DNA of 64,000 bases from Eledone cirrhosa (GCA_964016885.1 OZ024740.1:199044082-199108081); one strand, 5' to 3'; shown: positions 33,670 through 44,960, counted from the first letter of the stretch. Program-made: numbers and translations. Notes: generated by a model from the sequence alone, not told the origin.

Positions 33670-34840
33670 TTCATGGTGTTCGCGTCTCAACCGGGTTCCA
33701 ACTAAAGAAAGACTGCTGTGTTATGTGTCTGTAGTTTATCACCGATTCTGCTCTGCTGTTGATGAGCTCCAGGGGGGCTCTTACGAATATGGTAAAGTTC
33801 CACGAGGCACAGCTCGCATTTCCTCTTGAAGTTGTACGGTGTTGCCCTGCTGACAATTTCCCAGTGTGTGGAGAAGCTGATGTTGGAGTCTTTTAATGTT
33901 GTGATGTAATTGGCAAGTGTCGTGGAGTATCTTAGTTTCTTGTTTCTAAAAGAGTGGAGATGTGTTCGAAATCTAGTTTTGAACGAGCCAGAGATGGCCT
34001 CTATATAATGCTTAACGCTATTATGGCTAGTTACGGTCCACCTATAAATAACATTATCTGTCAGGCACCTTCCCCTGAGCGGGCAGCCTCCCCGATCTCG
34101 ACGGTTGCATTGTCGGTCGCGGTGGCCCCTAATGCCGAAGTAAGGCTATTACTTTCGCTACCTATGTTGTTATCCACGCCATCGCTTCTATCTCTGTAGT
34201 TAGTACTATTATATACTACGGCATGGGGTTAGTACCATTATTACTCCGCAAGCCACAGCGCCTTCTATTGCCGCCTGGTGACCCGTACAGGTCACCAGCA
34301 TACTCCCCAGTCTCGCCGCGGTTATGTTGGTTGCGTCTGTTGGATCTGCCACCAACACTATCGGGTGCTGCTAGGGAAACGTTAAGGCTATTAGGGTTGC
34401 TGTCAAGTCTAGACCTATCGGTGCTATGGTGCTGTGTTTTTGTGATCTTACTGTAATTAGTCCTCCCTATGATATCTGCTAGATTAGGTGTAGTGGAGAA
34501 GAATATTTTAATATTGTTCTTATTGAGGTTTTTCCTGTATTTATGTTTGGGTGGAAAGTTCTTCTCTAAGGCTTCGAATAATATCCTAGGTAGGTCAGAG
34601 GCCACACTCCAAGAGTAGGGAGATGGAACCATAGGACATTACGTTGGCGATTACGCGTAGCTGTGGGCTTGCTACGGGTCGAGTTGGCTAGGTAACCTTT
34701 CTTATCGTTGCTAATGTTCTGTAGCCTATTGCTTGTCCCCTTCGCTTTATGTTCGGGTGCACGCACCTTCCTTCCGCTACGTTTACATATAGCTAAACAC
34801 TGGTTAGAGGGTGTAGGTAATAGGCCATCACCCAAGATTA
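33670..34840 (-). pseudogene. PLE-C RT thumb, linker and GIY-YIG endonuclease, broken
   Basis: Minus-strand pieces in coding order are RQRNVLWFHLP (about 34640), SWSVASDLPRILFEALEKNF and NIKIFFSTTPNLADIIGRTN (34600-34450, typical PLE thumb), and an Asn/Arg/Gly-rich linker. A GIY-YIG segment in another frame at about 34050-33830 reads YIEAISGSFKTRFRTHLHSF. Several frameshifts and stops are present. The polymerase palm is missing, so the copy is 5'-truncated before the inverted end. Confidence 0.75.
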
Positions 34841-35095
34841 ACAATAGCGATGGCCTATTACCTACACCCTCTAACCATGCCTCTCAGACACGGCCCGAAT
34901 GGACAATAGAAAAGTAATGGAAAACAACCACCATGTGAACGGATAAGCCATTTGGGGACATTTATTAAAACACCGGTCAGAGTTACTCCCCCAGCTCTGT
35001 GGCAATAACAGTATGCCTGTTTGAACTAAGAATGAACTTTGATGTTTACCACCCTAAATCCCCTCCTGGGTCTCGTACTGAACACTCTCTAGATT

Positions 35096-35147
35096 TGTAT
35101 GGCCTTGAGAAGCCTTTTTCGGGCGAAACGTCCGTAGGTACTTTTGT
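35096..35147 (+). ncRNA. Hammerhead-like relic, family C, inverted end
   Basis: GGCCUUGAGAAGCC-uuuuuc-GGGCGAAACGUCCGUAGG. Stem III AC/GU closes GUCC with triplet GUA. The 5' core is UUGAGAA as in the other family C copies. Confidence 0.5.
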
Positions 35148-35235
35148 ATAAACATGTTCGAACAGTATATATTCTCCTTTGTAATCCTTCCATGTATATA
35201 TATATATATAATATATATATGACCCAATAATTTAA

Positions 35236-35846
35236 TTTAGTTATTGCTCGCACTGATTTTGAGGTATCTGGTCTTTAATGCGAAGAAATACCAATGATAG
35301 TCAGTAGACCACTGATGATGGACAGTCCCATTCCTCGTTCTATTTGGATTCATATGTATCACACTCGCAACAACGCAGCACACCATTTTATCAATCTTGT
35401 ATAATATTTTTCCCCTAGCTGTGGTTTGTCTTTTTTCTATCACCTTACTGCTATCGTCTTTCTCTCTCCCCCTTCTCTCTTCTTGTACCTCTCTCACTCA
35501 CTATCTGCTACTCCCCCTCGCTCACTTCCTCCCGTCTGACCTGTGTGAAATCCTTTTCTCTCTCAACTTTCGCGTGGTTCGGACGTGTCTGCCTCTTCTC
35601 GTCGATTGATTTCTTCGGACTTAAGTCCACAAGTATCATTGACTTGTCTCTCGTCTCCTCTCTTTACGTTGCATTACTACCATGTTGTTTGTTTACTTTC
35701 CCCATCCAATTCGCTCTGTCGCATTGACTTATTTTAGTTATTGCTCGCACTGATTTTGAGGTATCTGGTCATTAATGCGAAGAAATACTAATGACAGTCA
35801 GCAGACCACTGATGATGGACAGTCCAATTTCTCGGTTTATTTTCAT

Positions 35847-35850
<4 letters not shown>
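35236..35850 (+). repeat. Direct repeats of about 115 bp flanking a 385-bp spacer
   Basis: ttagttattgctcgcactga...ctgatgatggacagtcc occurs at 35236-35350 and 35734-35848 with few differences. The spacer is pyrimidine-rich with no coding potential. The layout looks like a small terminal-repeat element (TRIM- or retrozyme-like), but no primer site or complete ribozyme was found. Confidence 0.6.
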
Positions 35851-36368
<518 letters not shown>

Positions 36369-36384
36369 CTATTTTCAAAAAGAC

Positions 36385-36560
36385 ACAGTGAGGGATCCTC
36401 CAGATTTGCATATTAGCAGACTGGCTGATCAGTCAGGTCTGCATATTAGCAGATCCACTGATCAGCCTGATTTGCATATCTGCAGACCTAATTTAATATG
36501 CAGATTTGACTAATCAGCCAGTCTGCTAATATGCAAATCAGGCCGATCAGTCATGTGTAA
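36385..36560. repeat. Palindromic minisatellite with tgatcag and atttgcat motifs
   Basis: Units such as gctgatcagtcaggtctgca and ctgatcagcctgatttgcat alternate in orientation, making the block largely self-complementary. Related blocks lie at 36870-36990 and 40560-40680. Each precedes a copy of the family D ribozyme repeat. Confidence 0.75.
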
Positions 36561-36840
36561 TTTTGAAAATAACATATATTTTCACTAGCTCTGACAGTTT
36601 GGCAGGTGAACAGTGATTTGTACTGATGAAGTGTGACATCCAGAAACATTAGTGTCTGCAGTTCTGGTCGCATGCCAAAACAAGAACAAGAATGAAGTGT
36701 TCATTCTACTGCTATAAAATTGAGGCTTGCTTGCATAATTGCAAACGAATCGAATGTTATTAATATTCGAAAAACTCAGATTACATTTATTGTATTCAGC
36801 CATATAGACCGAAACTCTCTTTTTTATTTGAATTTGACAA
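36560..36840 (+). repeat. Family D ribozyme-bearing repeat, copy 1
   Basis: From agctctgacagtttggcagg to attgtattcagccatataga. It shares sequence along its whole length with copies at 36985-37225 and 40685-40950. No protein was recognised; it may be a PLE 3' end. Confidence 0.75.
36613..36665 (+). ncRNA. Hammerhead ribozyme, family D, copy 1
   Basis: CUGAUGA is at 36623-36629 and GAAA at 36643-36646. Stem III ACA/UGU closes UUAG, and the triplet GUC ends at 36656. Stem II is weakened (agugugacaucca). Stem I has its 3' strand ugcaguuc intact but a changed 5' strand. Confidence 0.65.
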
Positions 36841-36984
36841 AGCCGGCCATTTATCGCTCGTATACAGGAAACTGACTGCCTAGTCTGCTGACATGCACAT
36901 CTGGTTGATCAGTGGATCTGCTAATATGCAGATCTGACTGATCAGCCAGTCTGCTAATATGCACATCAGGCCGATCAGTCACTG

Positions 36985-37225
36985 TGTATTTTTGAAAATA
37001 GCATATATTTTCACTAGCTCTGACAGTTTGGCAGGTGAACTGTGAGCTGTACTGATGAAGGGTAATACCCTGAAACATTAGTTTCTGCAATTCTGTTCGC
37101 ATGCCAAAATAAGAGCAAGAATGAAGTGTTCATTTTACTGACATGGCTATAAAATTGAGGCATGTTTGTATAATTGCAAAGGAATCGAATGTTATCAATA
37201 TTCGAAAATCTCAGATTACATGTAT
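36985..37225 (+). repeat. Family D ribozyme-bearing repeat, copy 2
   Basis: Same sequence as copy 1, preceded by the palindromic minisatellite at 36870-36990 and followed by (ta)n at about 37238-37291. Confidence 0.75.
37044..37094 (+). ncRNA. Hammerhead ribozyme, family D, copy 2
   Basis: CUGAUGA is at 37052-37058, with a perfect stem II AGGGU-aau-ACCCU, and GAAA at 37072-37075. Stem III has one mismatch (ACA/UUU around UUAG). Stem I pairs through the first four positions. Confidence 0.65.
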
Positions 37226-37234
37226 ACATATATA

Positions 37235-37298
<64 letters not shown>

Positions 37299-37345
37299 CA
37301 GATGCATGTGTGAATGTGTGTGTGTATGTGTGTATTCAAGGCTCA
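37226..37345. repeat. (ta)n and (tg)n microsatellites
   Basis: A run of ta units is followed by tgtgtg-rich sequence. Confidence 0.9.
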
Positions 37346-38570
37346 TTTTAATTGTGTTTGTATTCAGTGTTAACACACCTCAGGCGACACAGGATCGATA
37401 GTAACACATTCCGTAACATCTCGTATAGACTCACGTTCTAATAAATATTATTCTACTCTACATAACGATTATAAATATCTTTTCTATACTTTGCAATTCA
37501 CTTCAGATTGAACACATAATCACATTATATATGAACTGGTTATTTATAAGTATATATATGCTTCTATCTACTACATGTTATAGTATGATCTTATAAGAAT
37601 AGCATTTTATTACTTAAATTACTTACTTTTGTTTTCATGTATTATTTTTAGGTTTTGGACTGCATGGAATTAGTTTACTGAATAGCAATTTTTAATGAAT
37701 TGTTTCTACCGCTTTGTTGATACTTCCTTGAATGTGAGCGGTTTTTCTAGAACTTACTAAGGCAATTACGAATTTAATGAAACGCCTGTTTTCAAATAAA
37801 ATGTTATTTCTATCAACCTCATCACTCAAAATAACGACAAAGCTGAAGACAGAGAATCAATCTTATTGAATTTGCGTTTCTACAAATTGCCATGAGCTAC
37901 GCCAAAGTTAAAAAAATATATAAATTCGATGAATAGTAACAATTTGAAAAGAGGAATAAGAATAATAGCACAAAGAAATTCAAAACAATTAAATCTAATT
38001 TAACCAATTCCTTGCATACAGAGATTGCATATAAGTAAATAAGTTTATACTAATTTCTAATTCACCGTGTGTATAAGATTTGCGTGTCTCTGTTACATCT
38101 CTCATGAAAACTCATTTAATTTAAGTTCCAAAACTATTTTTATGCATCTTCATGAAATATTCATGTCTCAATGGAATGATTGGAGTCAGTTTTATATTTT
38201 ATCTATATTTTTTCTCTGTGCTTACTGATTATTTTCATGCGTCATGGCTATTGCTTCCCTCAATAATCCTCTTAGTTAAGTGTTGTCGGCTTTTGTTTTC
38301 CTGTCTGTTTTATGTCGTATGTTATAGTGTATTTTGTGGCAGTTGGTTGACCATGGTCAGTTGGTGGCATGATGTCGTAATTGCTGCGCTATTATGACAG
38401 TTAGCAGTAAGATATTTCAAGCATGCTTTCGAATTTATAACCCAAACCTGCCACCAGAAGCTTCTTCGCGGCTTTACATGCTTAAGGTTTGTTAATGATA
38501 AAACATTTTAAATTTTAGTTTTCTTGTAATATATACTATCCTCCGGGGAAACGCGCCTTCTCCATTCTGT
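37346..38570. other. Unassigned AT-rich intergenic DNA
   Basis: No gene was recognised. An 81-codon plus-strand frame at 38152-38397 is hydrophobic because the region is T-rich. Confidence 0.5.
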
Positions 38571-38579
38571 CCGCCGGGG

Positions 38580-38625
38580 CTGTGTGCGTGTGTGTGTGTG
38601 TGTGTGGGGGGGGGGGGGCAGCATG
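38580..38625. repeat. (gt)n followed by poly-G
   Basis: gtgtgt units run into about 13 consecutive g. A similar arrangement occurs at 39462-39510. Confidence 0.9.
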
Positions 38626-39460
38626 TGGGACCCCATTTTACCACCATACGGAGAGATGGGCAGGGACAGAGAGATGGAGGCGATGACAGTGGGAGTTCGG
38701 CTGTTCTTTCATGTTTGCTTATGCTACAATTGCATTGTGATAGAAGCTGTGATAAGATGAGATATATACTTATTGTCATGTCTTGCTTTGTTGCAATTCA
38801 TTTTGTATTCAGTTTGTTCGTGTTTTTCATAATGTATTCAACTATTTTATTTTTATTATACATTGATACGCATAATACATTTTTTCAGGATATATATGTA
38901 AAGTTCTGTGGTAGCATTGTTCTATGGAGGTCTATTCCCTTTTAGCATACCCATCATCTAATTATGTATTTTATCAGCAAATTTATTTCTCTTTGGGCTT
39001 TGGTGTTTCCATGTAAGTGTACATATCTCCTTTTGGCTTTATTATTTATAACCGTAAATTTAGAAACAGAAACATCGTTCAGTGGAATTATATTTATAGG
39101 AGGATTATTTGTAATATTCAAAATGTCGATATTTAATACAGAGTTGTTTTCTAGGAGGTTCTTTCAGTTAACATCGTCACAGGCGTTTCTATTACTATTA
39201 TTATATTATGGTTATACATATTGTATACTATATCAATATATGTACATATCAGATTGTTATGATCTTGAAGAACACAGCAAAACATGTGCCAAAATAACGA
39301 AACATCGGATAATCAATATAATTTGCCTGTAAACGGCTGAGCGTACTTCTGTTTTACAGCACTGATATGTTCCGATTATTAACCTTTAGTGCAGGTAGGT
39401 TTATTTTTAGGTTTTTCAATCTATTACATAAAATCAGTTGTACATGCCGTGGAAGCAATT
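38626..39460. other. Unassigned T-rich DNA
   Basis: Hydrophobic open frames (for example 38964-39332, 122 codons) occur but have no motif and follow the T-rich composition. No feature was recognised. Confidence 0.45.
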
Positions 39461-39461
39461 G

Positions 39462-39476
39462 TGTGTGTGTGTGTGT

Positions 39477-39507
<31 letters not shown>

Positions 39508-39510
39508 AGT
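39462..39510. repeat. (gt)n and poly-G tract
   Basis: gt units then about 15 consecutive g immediately before the SINE head. Confidence 0.9.
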
Positions 39511-39513
39511 GTG

Positions 39514-39735
39514 TGAGGCGTGTGGCTGAATGGTTAGAGAATTGGATTCGCAATCGTCAGGTTGCGAGTTCGATTCCCGGACCGGGCGGTGCGTAATGTC
39601 CAGGAGCAAGACACTTTACTTCACGTTGCTCCTTCTACCTGGAGTTGCGACCGATAGAGAGTTCTAGCAATTAGAAAGACCATTGAAAACATCGTTTCCT
39701 TGGTCCGATTTGACAAAAGTCTATCGAAAATGTCG
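39514..39735 (+). repeat. Full-length tRNA-derived SINE (OR2-like)
   Basis: The head has gtgtggctgaatggttagag (A box) and gcgagttcgattcccggacc (B box) with a convincing tRNA-like arm, then a body caggagcaagacactttact and a tail catcgtttccttggtccgat. A (ta)n run follows at 39738. It is the best copy of this family here and the reference for the two relics at 10.2-10.6 kb. Confidence 0.88.
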
Positions 39736-39779
39736 ATATATATATATATATATATTTATTTATATACATAAATAAATAA

Positions 39780-40550
39780 ATTGACGGAGTTATAAACTCG
39801 CGTTGGTCCTGTAATTTATGAGCTCAAAGGAAAGAGAATCCTGGCCTCTTCAAATACAATATATAAAAAAAACATAATACACGAGTGTGTGTTTATCAAT
39901 GTACAGGGAAAACCACCAGTGCATGGAATCTATAAACTAAGAAAGGTGAGGTAGATGCATAATAATAAAAAATAAAAAAATCCCAATGAATTTTCCCACC
40001 TTTATAACTATATATCACAAACGTACACACTCAAAGAGATTAGTATCGCCAAAAGATTAGTGTATGGAATGAAACAACCGGGTTCATCAGCGTGCACGTT
40101 AAGGGAATACATTCCAGACAACTCTAAGAGAACTTAAGATAGCCGCCTTGTAACACGTAGTAGAGAGAAGGAAATGTGTGCATGGGACAGTAAAGTAGTG
40201 GGTTGTGTGGGATGATCCGCTAGAAAACCGCTAGCCGGTTATCTTAAGTTCTCTTAGAGTTGTGTGGAATGTATTCACTTAACATGCACGCAGATAAACC
40301 TACGTGTTTCATTCCATAAACTAATCCTTTGGCGAAACAAATCTCTGAGTTTGTACGTGTGCGATATATAGTTATAAAGGTTGGTAAATTCATTGTGATT
40401 TATATTTTCCATCATTATGCATCTAACTCACATTTCTTGTTTTATAGATTCCATACTTCCATACACTGGTGGTTTTCCCTGTACATTGATAAACACACAC
40501 TTTTTCTCGTGTATTATCTTTTCTATATATCGCTCGTATACAGGCCATTT
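39780..40550. repeat. Fold-back repeat with about 270-bp arms
   Basis: Left arm 39877-40148 and right arm 40229-40510 are imperfect reverse complements: caatgtacagggaaaaccac against gtggttttccctgtacattg, and aactctaagagaacttaaga against tcttaagttctcttagagtt. About 80 bp lie between. It may be another PLE-type fold-back with a ruined ribozyme region (cgaaac at 40333 and a lone ctgatga on the minus strand near 40090). No coding sequence was found. Confidence 0.75.
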
Positions 40551-40554
40551 ATCG

Positions 40555-40950
40555 CTCGTGTACAGGAAACTGACTGGCCAGGTTGCTGATATGCAAATCT
40601 GGCTGATCAGTGGATCTGCTAATATGCAGATCTAACTGATCAGCCAGTCTGCTAATATGCAAATTAGGCCGGTCAGTCACTGTGTATTTATGAAAATAGC
40701 ATATATTTTAACAAGGTCTGACAGTTTGGCAGGTGAACAGTGAGCTGTACTGATGAAGGGTGATAACCAGAAAAATTAGTGTCTGCAATTCTGTACACAT
40801 GCCAACACAAGAGCAAGAATGAAGGGTTCAATCTACTAACATGGCTATAAAATTGAGGGTTGTTTGCATAATTGCAAACGAATCGAATGTTATTATTAAT
40901 ATTCGAAAAACTCAGATTATCTTTATTGTATCCAGCAATGTAGAGCGAAC
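40555..40950 (+). repeat. Palindromic minisatellite plus family D repeat, copy 3
   Basis: The tgatcag/tgcatat block at 40560-40680 leads into the same repeat as 36560 and 36985, ending near 40950 at ttgtatccagcaatgtagag. Confidence 0.75.
40741..40793 (+). ncRNA. Hammerhead ribozyme, family D, copy 3
   Basis: CUGAUGA is at 40750-40756 and GAAA at 40770-40773. The triplet GUC ends at 40783. Stem II has two mismatches and stem III one (AAA/UGU). Confidence 0.6.
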
Positions 40951-41004
40951 ATTTTCTTTTGTATATATATATATATACACACACTCACACACATATATTA
41001 TATA

Positions 41005-41222
<218 letters not shown>

Positions 41223-41424
41223 ATTAAGTATCGAGAGAGAGAAAAATAGAAAGATAGGTGATACATATATTTAGTTGCCAATAGTTTATGCACATGTGCT
41301 CAATACTCGTACCTACAGGTTTAAATATTAAAGGCGTCAATATTTAGTGGGCGAGAAAAAAAAAGCAGAGCGATTATAAAGGAAATGAATACAAGGAGCT
41401 TAATACCGTTAGAACTTGTTTATA

Positions 41425-41477
41425 TAACAGTGCACCTACGTACGTTTCGCCCGGAATGGGTTTATGAAGGGCATGGA
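41425..41477 (-). ncRNA. Hammerhead-like relic, family C
   Basis: The minus strand reads CCCUUCAUAAACCC-auucc-GGGCGAAACGUACGUAGG. Stem III AC/GU closes GUAC and the triplet GUA is present. The 5' core is further decayed (UUCAUAA). Confidence 0.45.
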
Positions 41478-41737
41478 AAACAAAACAACGATTAATATAG
41501 GGCGCAGGAGGTATTTCACGGTTAAATTAACATCATAGTTCATTCTTCCCCTCTGTGCATGTATTGTTATTATCGCAGAGCAAGCGGAGTAACTCGGGCC
41601 GGTGTTCAAACAATCCATTCCCATTTAGATCTGTATACCTGTTCATATGCTGTCTTTAGCATCTTTAGATATGTGTGTTGATTTACTAGTGCCAGTACAG
41701 GTCGGGTCTGGGGTGTGCATTTATTATTTAGTGGATG

Positions 41738-42500
41738 TTACTTCACTAATGCTCCATGAGCAGATTGCCTTAGCTTTGTGTTCCTGAAAGAGTGGAGATG
41801 CGTTGTAAATATCGTTTTAAACTGGCCAGAGGTGGCTCCTATATATTGTTTAACTCCGGTATGGCTAGTTACGGTACACCTATAAATAACCTTATCAGTC
41901 AGGCAGTTTCCTCGGAGAGGGTAGCCTCCCCTGTCACGACAGTTGCATTTTCCGTCACGGTCGCTCCTAGTTCCTGAAGTAAAGCTATTACTATTGCTAC
42001 CTATGATGTTATCTATGTCTCTAACTCGGTCATTGGTACTGTTATCACTCGAGGCGTGCAGAGTTGTACCATTATCACTCCGCACGCCGTTCTGTTGCCG
42101 GTGGTTGACAGTGTGGGGCACCGGTATATTCCCCAATCACGCCCTGGTTACGTGGGTTTCGTCTGCCGGGGCTGCCACCAAACCTATTTGGTGCTGTTAG
42201 GGGGATGTTAAGGTTATTAGTGTTGTTGTCAGGTCTAGATCTATCTGGGCTAAGGTGTAGTGTTTTGTTGATCTCACTGTGATTAGTTGCTCCTATGATG
42301 TCAGCTAGATTGGGGGTGGTAGAGAAGGATATTTTGATATTGTTCCTGTTAAGTATTTTTCTCTATTTATGATTAGGTGTGATATTCCACTCCAAGGCTT
42401 CGGAGAATATCCTCGGTATGTTGGAGGCCACACTCCGAGAGTAGGGTGGTGGAGCCATAGGATATTACGGTGACGTGTCCACTTTACAGTGGGTTTGCTA
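41738..42500 (-). pseudogene. PLE-C thumb, linker and GIY-YIG endonuclease, broken
   Basis: The minus-strand frame 42136-41738 holds a Ser/Asn-rich linker, a zinc-type cluster KCNCRDRGGYPLRGNCLTDK (one Cys replaced by Tyr) and a GIY-YIG start VIYRCTVTSHTGVKQYIGAT followed by FKTIFTTHLHSFRN. Upstream, in another frame, are RHRNILWLHHP and FSTTPNLADIIGATN-like thumb sequence (42.30-42.50 kb). Frameshifts separate the parts. Confidence 0.78.
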
Positions 42501-42866
42501 CAGTTTGTGCTTCCTAGTTGACAGTACTTACGGTTGTTCCTGTGCTGTAGCCGGTTATGCCTCCCCATTACTTTAAGTTCAGGTAGGGGCGCCTTCTTTC
42601 CGTAATTTTGGTGTGGCTAGACCCGAGTCTGATGGTGTTGGTAATAGGCCGCCACCGTTGCTGATCCTATAGTTAGGGAATAATTCCAATAAGCTGCAGC
42701 GGGTGGCGTTACCAATCGGCGAACACTTACCATACTGTCGAAACGGCTTGAGCTCAGCCGTCGGGGTCTTACTGGTTCCTATTACCCATTCTACTACCCT
42801 AAGTATTGAGTACTTTGGTGCGTTATGGTCCACCTGGTTCCTTACCACATTTCCTTCGTTATATAT

Positions 42867-43137
42867 ATATATATACATATAGGTCTGGCAACTACCTTCA
42901 TCACACACTCATCTCCGCACATATAGCCATTTAAATAACATATTAGGCATTGTTGAACATTCGCTTGTTAAACGAAATTGCAATTTTGTTTAGTTATAAA
43001 AGAGAATAAGGATGAGATGGATTTGTGTGTATTTATTTACAGTCTTCAGTAGATTGTGAAATTCATTAAATTATTTTGTTGCATTGTATATATGAAAATA
43101 AAAAGGGTATATGATATATATATATATATATATAGGA
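42867..43137. other. Unassigned spacer
   Basis: AT-rich sequence with a short (ta)n at 43113-43132. No feature was recognised. Confidence 0.5.
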
Positions 43138-43263
43138 AAAAATAGGAAAAAGTATGACCCCGACGGAAGAGTTCAAGCCGTTTCGACGGCTATTTCTGGA
43201 CTGTCCTGGAATAGACGCCGAAACGGCTTGAGCTCTGCCGTCGGGGTCATACTTTTTCCTATT
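43138..43263. repeat. Palindrome with about 60-bp arms
   Basis: aataggaaaaagtatgaccc at the left end mirrors gggtcatactttttcctatt at the right, with gttcaagccgtttcg / cgaaacggcttgagc inside, centred near 43195. It is built from two inverted copies of the start of the PLE 5' segment described at 41005. Confidence 0.85.
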
Positions 43264-43337
43264 ACCCACTCTAATACCCAGTATTGAGTACTCTGGTGCG
43301 TTATTGTCCATACGGTTCCTTACAACAACTCCTTCGT

Positions 43338-43411
<74 letters not shown>
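43338..43411. repeat. (ta)n microsatellite
   Basis: ta units with one c interruption. Confidence 0.95.
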
Positions 43412-43413
<2 letters not shown>

Positions 43414-44536
43414 GAAACACACAGATACATGCGGACACACACATATATACATGAATGCATCCGCACCCAACTGTGAGTTAAGGGTGCCAACTTCATGTAT
43501 CTGTGTGTTTCTAAATATATTAATAACTCCCTCTGGTCGAGCAATCTTTGAAGTGTGGGGACAACTGGAAAGCTTCCATTACTCATACTTCTCGCCTTCT
43601 TCACTACCTCTTCTGCGGCCTCGATGTGAATACCCCCTCCGCCTCCGTGGTATTTTCTTCGTGGTTATAAGAGGCTTAGCTCTGTTTCTCGACCGTTATA
43701 TCGCGTGACTGTCTCCCCCTCCGCCTTTTGGGATTCTTTCTCGCGTCGTGTAGACGCGTTCTTGAGACTAGTAAAATGAGGTATCCTCTTGATAAGTCGG
43801 CAGACCTCGCAAGGACTCTATATCTTTGATATATTGTTTTTGTTTATGCCACGAAACTACGTAGTCGAGGAATTTAGGAACAGTTTAGGTATGATACATT
43901 TTATTACTAATTATATCTAAATGTTTCTTCTCTCTTCATAATGTATTTTTAACTCTGATACTGGTTCAGTCTGGTTCAAACTGAATTAGTCTGTCCCAGT
44001 CATTCATTGAGCAACATCGGTGAAGTTGGCACCCTTAACTCACAGTTGGGTGCGGATGCATTCATGTATATATGTGTGTGTCCGCATGTATCTGTGTGTT
44101 TCTAAATATATTAATAACTCCCTCTGGTCGAGCAATCTTTGAAGTGTGGGGACAACTGGAAAGCTTCCATTACTCATACTTCTCGCCTTCTTCACTACCT
44201 CTTCTGCGGCCTCGATGTGAATACCCCCTCCGCCTCCGTGGTATTTTCTTCGTGGTTATAAGAGGCTTAGCTCTGTTTCTCGACCGTTATATCGCGTGAC
44301 TGTCTCCCCCTCCGCCTTTTGGGATTCTTTCTCGCGTCGTGTAGACGCGTTCTTGAGACTAGTAAAATGAGGTATCCTCTTGATAAGTCGGCAGACCTCG
44401 CAAGGACTCTATATCTTTGATATATTGTTTTTGTTTATGCCACGAAACTACGTAGTCGAGGAATTTAGGAACAGTTTAGGTATGATACATTTTATTACTA
44501 ATTATATCTAAATGTTTCTTCTCTCTTCATAATGTA
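43411..44536 (+). repeat. 440-bp direct duplication with an inverted leader
   Basis: 43496-43940 and 44090-44536 appear identical by eye (for example actccctctggtcgagcaat, gacgcgttcttgagactagt). The leader 43411-43492 reappears reversed at 44026-44109 (gagttaagggtgccaac against gttggcacccttaactc). A diverged third copy lies at 44712-44960. No protein was recognised; 75-85-codon frames inside are likely chance. Confidence 0.9.
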
Positions 44537-44633
44537 TATATATATATATATATATATACATATATATAAATATATATACACGCACAAAAACACACACATA
44601 CACACACACATATATATATATAAATATATATAC

Positions 44634-44680
<47 letters not shown>

Positions 44681-44690
44681 ATATATATTC
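44537..44690. repeat. (ta)n and (ca)n microsatellites
   Basis: Alternating ta and ca runs between copies of the 440-bp repeat. Confidence 0.95.
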
Positions 44691-44711
44691 ATGTGTATGT
44701 ATGTGCCCGCA

Positions 44712-44960
44712 TGTATCTGTGTGTTTCTCTATATACTGTTTATAACTCCCTTTGGTCGAGAAACCTTTGAAGTGTAGTAACTGCTGGATAGCTACCATTA
44801 CTAATACTTCTCGCCTCCTCAAACCACCTCTTCTACGGCTTTGATATAAATACCCGCTCCGCCTCCGTGGTATTTTTTTCAGGGTTATAAGGGGCTTAGC
44901 TCTGTTTCTTGACCGCTGTATTACGTGATTGATCCCCCTCCGCCTTTTTGAGAGGGCTAA
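44712..44960 (+). repeat. Diverged third copy of the 440-bp repeat
   Basis: It shares ataactccctttggtcgaga, tccgcctccgtggtattttt and ggggcttagctctgtttctt with the two near-identical copies, but many positions differ. It is cut off after ccccctccgcctttt. Confidence 0.85.

Larger units (their letters stand above)
33111..35200 (-). mobile_element. PLE family C with inverted copy of its own 3' end
   Basis: The coding remains run on the minus strand from about 34840 to 33670. The 3' end (33111-33600) is repeated as a reverse complement at 34872-35196 on the other side; for example gccgtgtctgagaggcatag at 33582 mirrors ctctcagacacggcccgaat at 34880. Both ends carry a hammerhead-like motif and abut (ta)n. 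The same architecture recurs at 57.4-61.0 kb. Confidence 0.8.

Noticed and set aside
35310..35360. Hammerhead in the direct repeat (ctgatgatggacagtcc)
   Set aside because: The start and a short stem are present, but GAAA is missing in both copies and a permuted (type II) reading does not pair.
38964..39332. 122-codon hydrophobic frame as a membrane protein
   Set aside because: T-rich composition explains the hydrophobicity; no motif, no start context, no homologue recalled.
39514..39590. tRNA gene
   Set aside because: The head is tRNA-like with A and B boxes, but it continues into a SINE body shared with other copies and lacks a closing acceptor stem.
40075..40115. Hammerhead on the minus strand at ctgatgaacccgg
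   Set aside because: The sequence after the stem is not GAAA, and the mirrored arm reads cagataa; kept only as a possible relic of the fold-back.
43138..43263. Hammerhead at cgaaacggc...gccgtc
   Set aside because: GAAA, a good stem III and GUC are present, but no CUGANGA precedes it at either copy and stem I cannot form; it is a palindrome of the PLE 5' segment.
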